A stretch of 64,000 bases of DNA from Rhodoferax koreense (GTDB lineage: Bacteria; Pseudomonadota; Gammaproteobacteria; Burkholderiales; Burkholderiaceae_C), in the NCBI RefSeq assembly GCF_001955695.1, contig NZ_CP019236.1, forward strand, positions 806,001 through 870,000, read 5' to 3'. The notes beneath the pieces are model-generated. The model was not told the origin of the DNA, searched no databases, and saw nothing but the letters and a program-made list of their open reading frames with translations. The translations under genes were made by a program, and so were the position numbers. Below are positions 62,583 through 64,000 of this stretch, one piece after another; positions within the stretch are counted from its first letter, which is position 1; each line of letters starts with the position of its first letter.

Positions 62583-63569
62583 TCAGGCGAAATGATCGAA
62601 CGAGGCGTAAGTTTCATCGAGCAATCGGCCTCGCGCATCGACGAGCCGCAAGCCCGGCTCGGGCTCGATCCGGCCGATGCGCGTCACCGCGGTCTGCGTG
62701 AGCCTGGCGGCGGCCATCACCGCTTCGCGGGCAGAAGGCGGGGCGGTGAAGGCCAGTTCGTAGTCGTCGCCGCCGGCCAGCACGAAGGCCAGGCGTTGAT
62801 TCAAGGAAAAAGTGCCTGGCGCGCCCAAGGAATCTGCGCAGGATGCTATGAGATCAATAGCAATCGAGGTGTCGATGCACGCACCCACGCCGGACGCCGC
62901 GAGCACATGGCCGAGGTCACCGAGCAGGCCGTCGCTCACATCCACCGCCGCCGTGGCGATGCCGCGCAGCGCCTGGCCCAGCGCGACGCGCGGCGTGGGT
63001 TGTTCCATGCGCTGCCGGGCCTGGGCGAATACGGCTTCGGGCACCGACAGGTTGCCGCGGAACACCTCGAGCGCGAGCCGCGCGTCGCCCAGCGTGCCGC
63101 TCGCGTAGAGGTCGTCGCCCGCGCGCGCGCCGGAACGCAGCAGCGCCTGGCTGCGGCCGGCCACGACCGGGACTTCGCCGAACACGGTGATGCAGATGTT
63201 GAGCGGCCCGCGCGTGGTATCGCCGCCCACGAGTTCGCAGCCGTGGGCATCGGCCAGCGCCAGCAGGCCGCGCGAGAACGGTTCGAGCCAGGCGGGGTCG
63301 GCCTGCGGCAAGGACAGCGCCAGCGTGAAGGCCAGCGGCTCGGCACCGCAGGCGGCCAGGTCGCTGAGGTTCACGGCCAGCGCCTTGTGGCCGAGGAAGG
63401 CCGGGTTCACGGTGGACAGGAAATGCCGGCCCTCGACCAGCATGTCGCTCGAGATGGCAAGCTGCGTGCCGGGCCGCGGCTGCAGCAACGCGCAGTCGTC
63501 GCCCACGCCGAGTGCGGCGCGCTGCGGTTTGCGTGTGAAATACCGCGCGATCAGATCGAACTCGCCCAT
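62583..63569 (-). CDS. thiL: Thiamine-monophosphate kinase
   Basis: ThiL phosphorylates thiamine monophosphate to the active diphosphate. The 328-residue protein has GEFDLIARYF, GVGDDCALL (about 21-29), SDMLVEGRHF, NLSDLAACGAEPLAFTL and the late VAFVLAGGDDYELAF-type segment. AAGGAA precedes the ATG. A dispersed repeat copy encodes IAIDLIASCADSLGAPGTFS in the variable loop before the GGDDYEL block, without changing the overall length from family norms. Confidence 0.95.
   Translation of the reverse strand: MGEFDLIARYFTRKPQRAALGVGDDCALLQPRPGTQLAISSDMLVEGRHFLSTVNPAFLGHKALAVNLSDLAACGAEPLAFTLALSLPQADPAWLEPFSRGLLALADAHGCELVGGDTTRGPLNICITVFGEVPVVAGRSQALLRSGARAGDDLYASGTLGDARLALEVFRGNLSVPEAVFAQARQRMEQPTPRVALGQALRGIATAAVDVSDGLLGDLGHVLAASGVGACIDTSIAIDLIASCADSLGAPGTFSLNQRLAFVLAGGDDYELAFTAPPSAREAVMAAARLTQTAVTRIGRIEPEPGLRLVDARGRLLDETYASFDHFA
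62799..62865 (+). repeat. Dispersed comamonad repeat, copy inside thiL
   Basis: TTCAAGGAAAAAGTGCCTGG, AATCTGCGCAGG and GATGCTATGAGATCAATAGC correspond segment by segment to the intergenic copy at 28444 (TTCAAGGAAAATCG, ATCTGCGCGAGGTGCTAC). It stays open in the thiL frame. Confidence 0.65.
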
Positions 63570-63620
63570 CCTGGTTTTCCTTCCGTTGAAGGGGCGAAGT
63601 GTAGTGACCGCCGCGGTCGT

Positions 63621-64000
63621 TCAGCGCCGCAGGTTGACGAGCACGATGCCGGCGAGCACCAGCACCGCACCGGCGACGAACTGCGGCTCCAGCCGTTCGC
63701 CGAGGAACAACACGCCGAAGCTCACGCCGAACAGTGGCGTGAGGAAGGAAAACGCGGACAGCCGCGAGGCGAGATAACGCCGCAGCAGCCAGAACCAGGC
63801 CAGGAAACTCGCGAAGGCCACCACCAGCGACTGGAAGGCCAGGTTGGCCCAGACCAGGCCGTCCATCGGCGCCATGTGGGCCATTGGCCGCGCGCCCTGC
63901 AGCAGCGGGCCGGCCACGAGCATCGACACGGCGGCCACGCCGAGCTGGTACATCAGCGTCTGCGAAGCCGGCGCCTCCGACAGGCTGCTGGCGCGGATCA
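63621..64000 (-). CDS. EamA-family transporter, C-terminal part (truncated by window)
   Basis: The 3' portion of a membrane protein of the drug/metabolite transporter (EamA) superfamily; the start lies beyond the window. The visible 126 residues contain about four helices: YQLGVAAVSMLVAGPLL, LVWANLAFQSLVVAFASFLAWFWLL, LSAFSFLTPLFGVSFGVLFLGE and FVAGAVLVLAGIVLVNL, in the order of the second EamA repeat. It is 51 bp upstream of thiL on the same strand. Substrate unknown. Confidence 0.85.
   Translation of the reverse strand, partial: IRASSLSEAPASQTLMYQLGVAAVSMLVAGPLLQGARPMAHMAPMDGLVWANLAFQSLVVAFASFLAWFWLLRRYLASRLSAFSFLTPLFGVSFGVLFLGERLEPQFVAGAVLVLAGIVLVNLRR

Overview
The window is high-GC chromosomal DNA (intergenic parts are visibly more AT-rich) from a betaproteobacterium, most likely of the Comamonadaceae (Burkholderiales). 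The evidence is the gene content (hut cluster with hutF/hutG, ATM1-type ABC exporter, hemE next to priA, trpE with a linked AroQ chorismate mutase) and a dispersed repeat of about 60 bp that I recognise from comamonad genomes. I see no rRNA, tRNA, insertion sequence, prophage or CRISPR array. This is a core and catabolic region rather than an island.

Layout. (1) 1-5.5 kb, minus strand: a tryptophan operon trpE - chorismate mutase - trpG - ltaE - lysE-type exporter - trpD, preceded by a possible Trp-rich leader peptide. (2) 5.7-9.5 kb: a chemoreceptor, a CheV-type coupling/receiver protein and an MtfA-like zinc peptidase. (3) 9.5-14.3 kb: a small membrane protein, a thioesterase, an ATM1-type ABC exporter, a D-2-hydroxyacid dehydrogenase and a LysR regulator. 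(4) 14.4-23.3 kb: an acidic amino acid module made of aspA, an SDF-family symporter, two family-3 binding proteins, the rest of a gltIJKL-type ABC importer and a second chemoreceptor. (5) 23.3-36.6 kb: a TRAP transporter, pyrC, an NYN-domain protein, an FAD-linked oxidase, an orphan Liv-type binding protein, a seven-copy 118-bp palindromic repeat array, a HIT protein, an isocitrate lyase/PEP mutase family enzyme with a GntR regulator, a DUF3025-type protein, htpX and an ElaA-type acetyltransferase. (6) 36.6-54.1 kb: a large histidine-utilisation locus. (7) 54.4-64 kb: an FAD oxidoreductase, priA, a DnaA-box-bearing intergenic region, hemE, a methyltransferase, a lipoprotein, a CoA-binding protein, thiL and a truncated EamA transporter.

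The hut locus is the most interesting part. One minus-strand operon runs NCS1 permease - hutU - hutD - hutI - MFS - hutF - hutG - FAD-linked 2-hydroxyacid dehydrogenase - hisC-type aminotransferase. The last three genes are joined by 4-bp ATGA overlaps. A second minus-strand unit carries a NitT/TauT-type ABC importer, a hutC paralogue and hutH. Another hutC lies between them on the plus strand. Near-identical TGTATATACA palindromes lie upstream of all three transcription starts, so I infer one HutC regulon. The monocarboxylate-type MFS carrier, the hydroxyacid dehydrogenase and the aminotransferase together suggest a branch that feeds imidazolyl-lactate into histidine and then urocanate.

A second theme is repeats as raw material for genes. 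Copies of the 60-bp comamonad repeat lie inside lysE and thiL, form the C-terminus of the HIT protein, and provide the Shine-Dalgarno and TTG start of ltaE. All function calls come from reading motifs; no database search was run.
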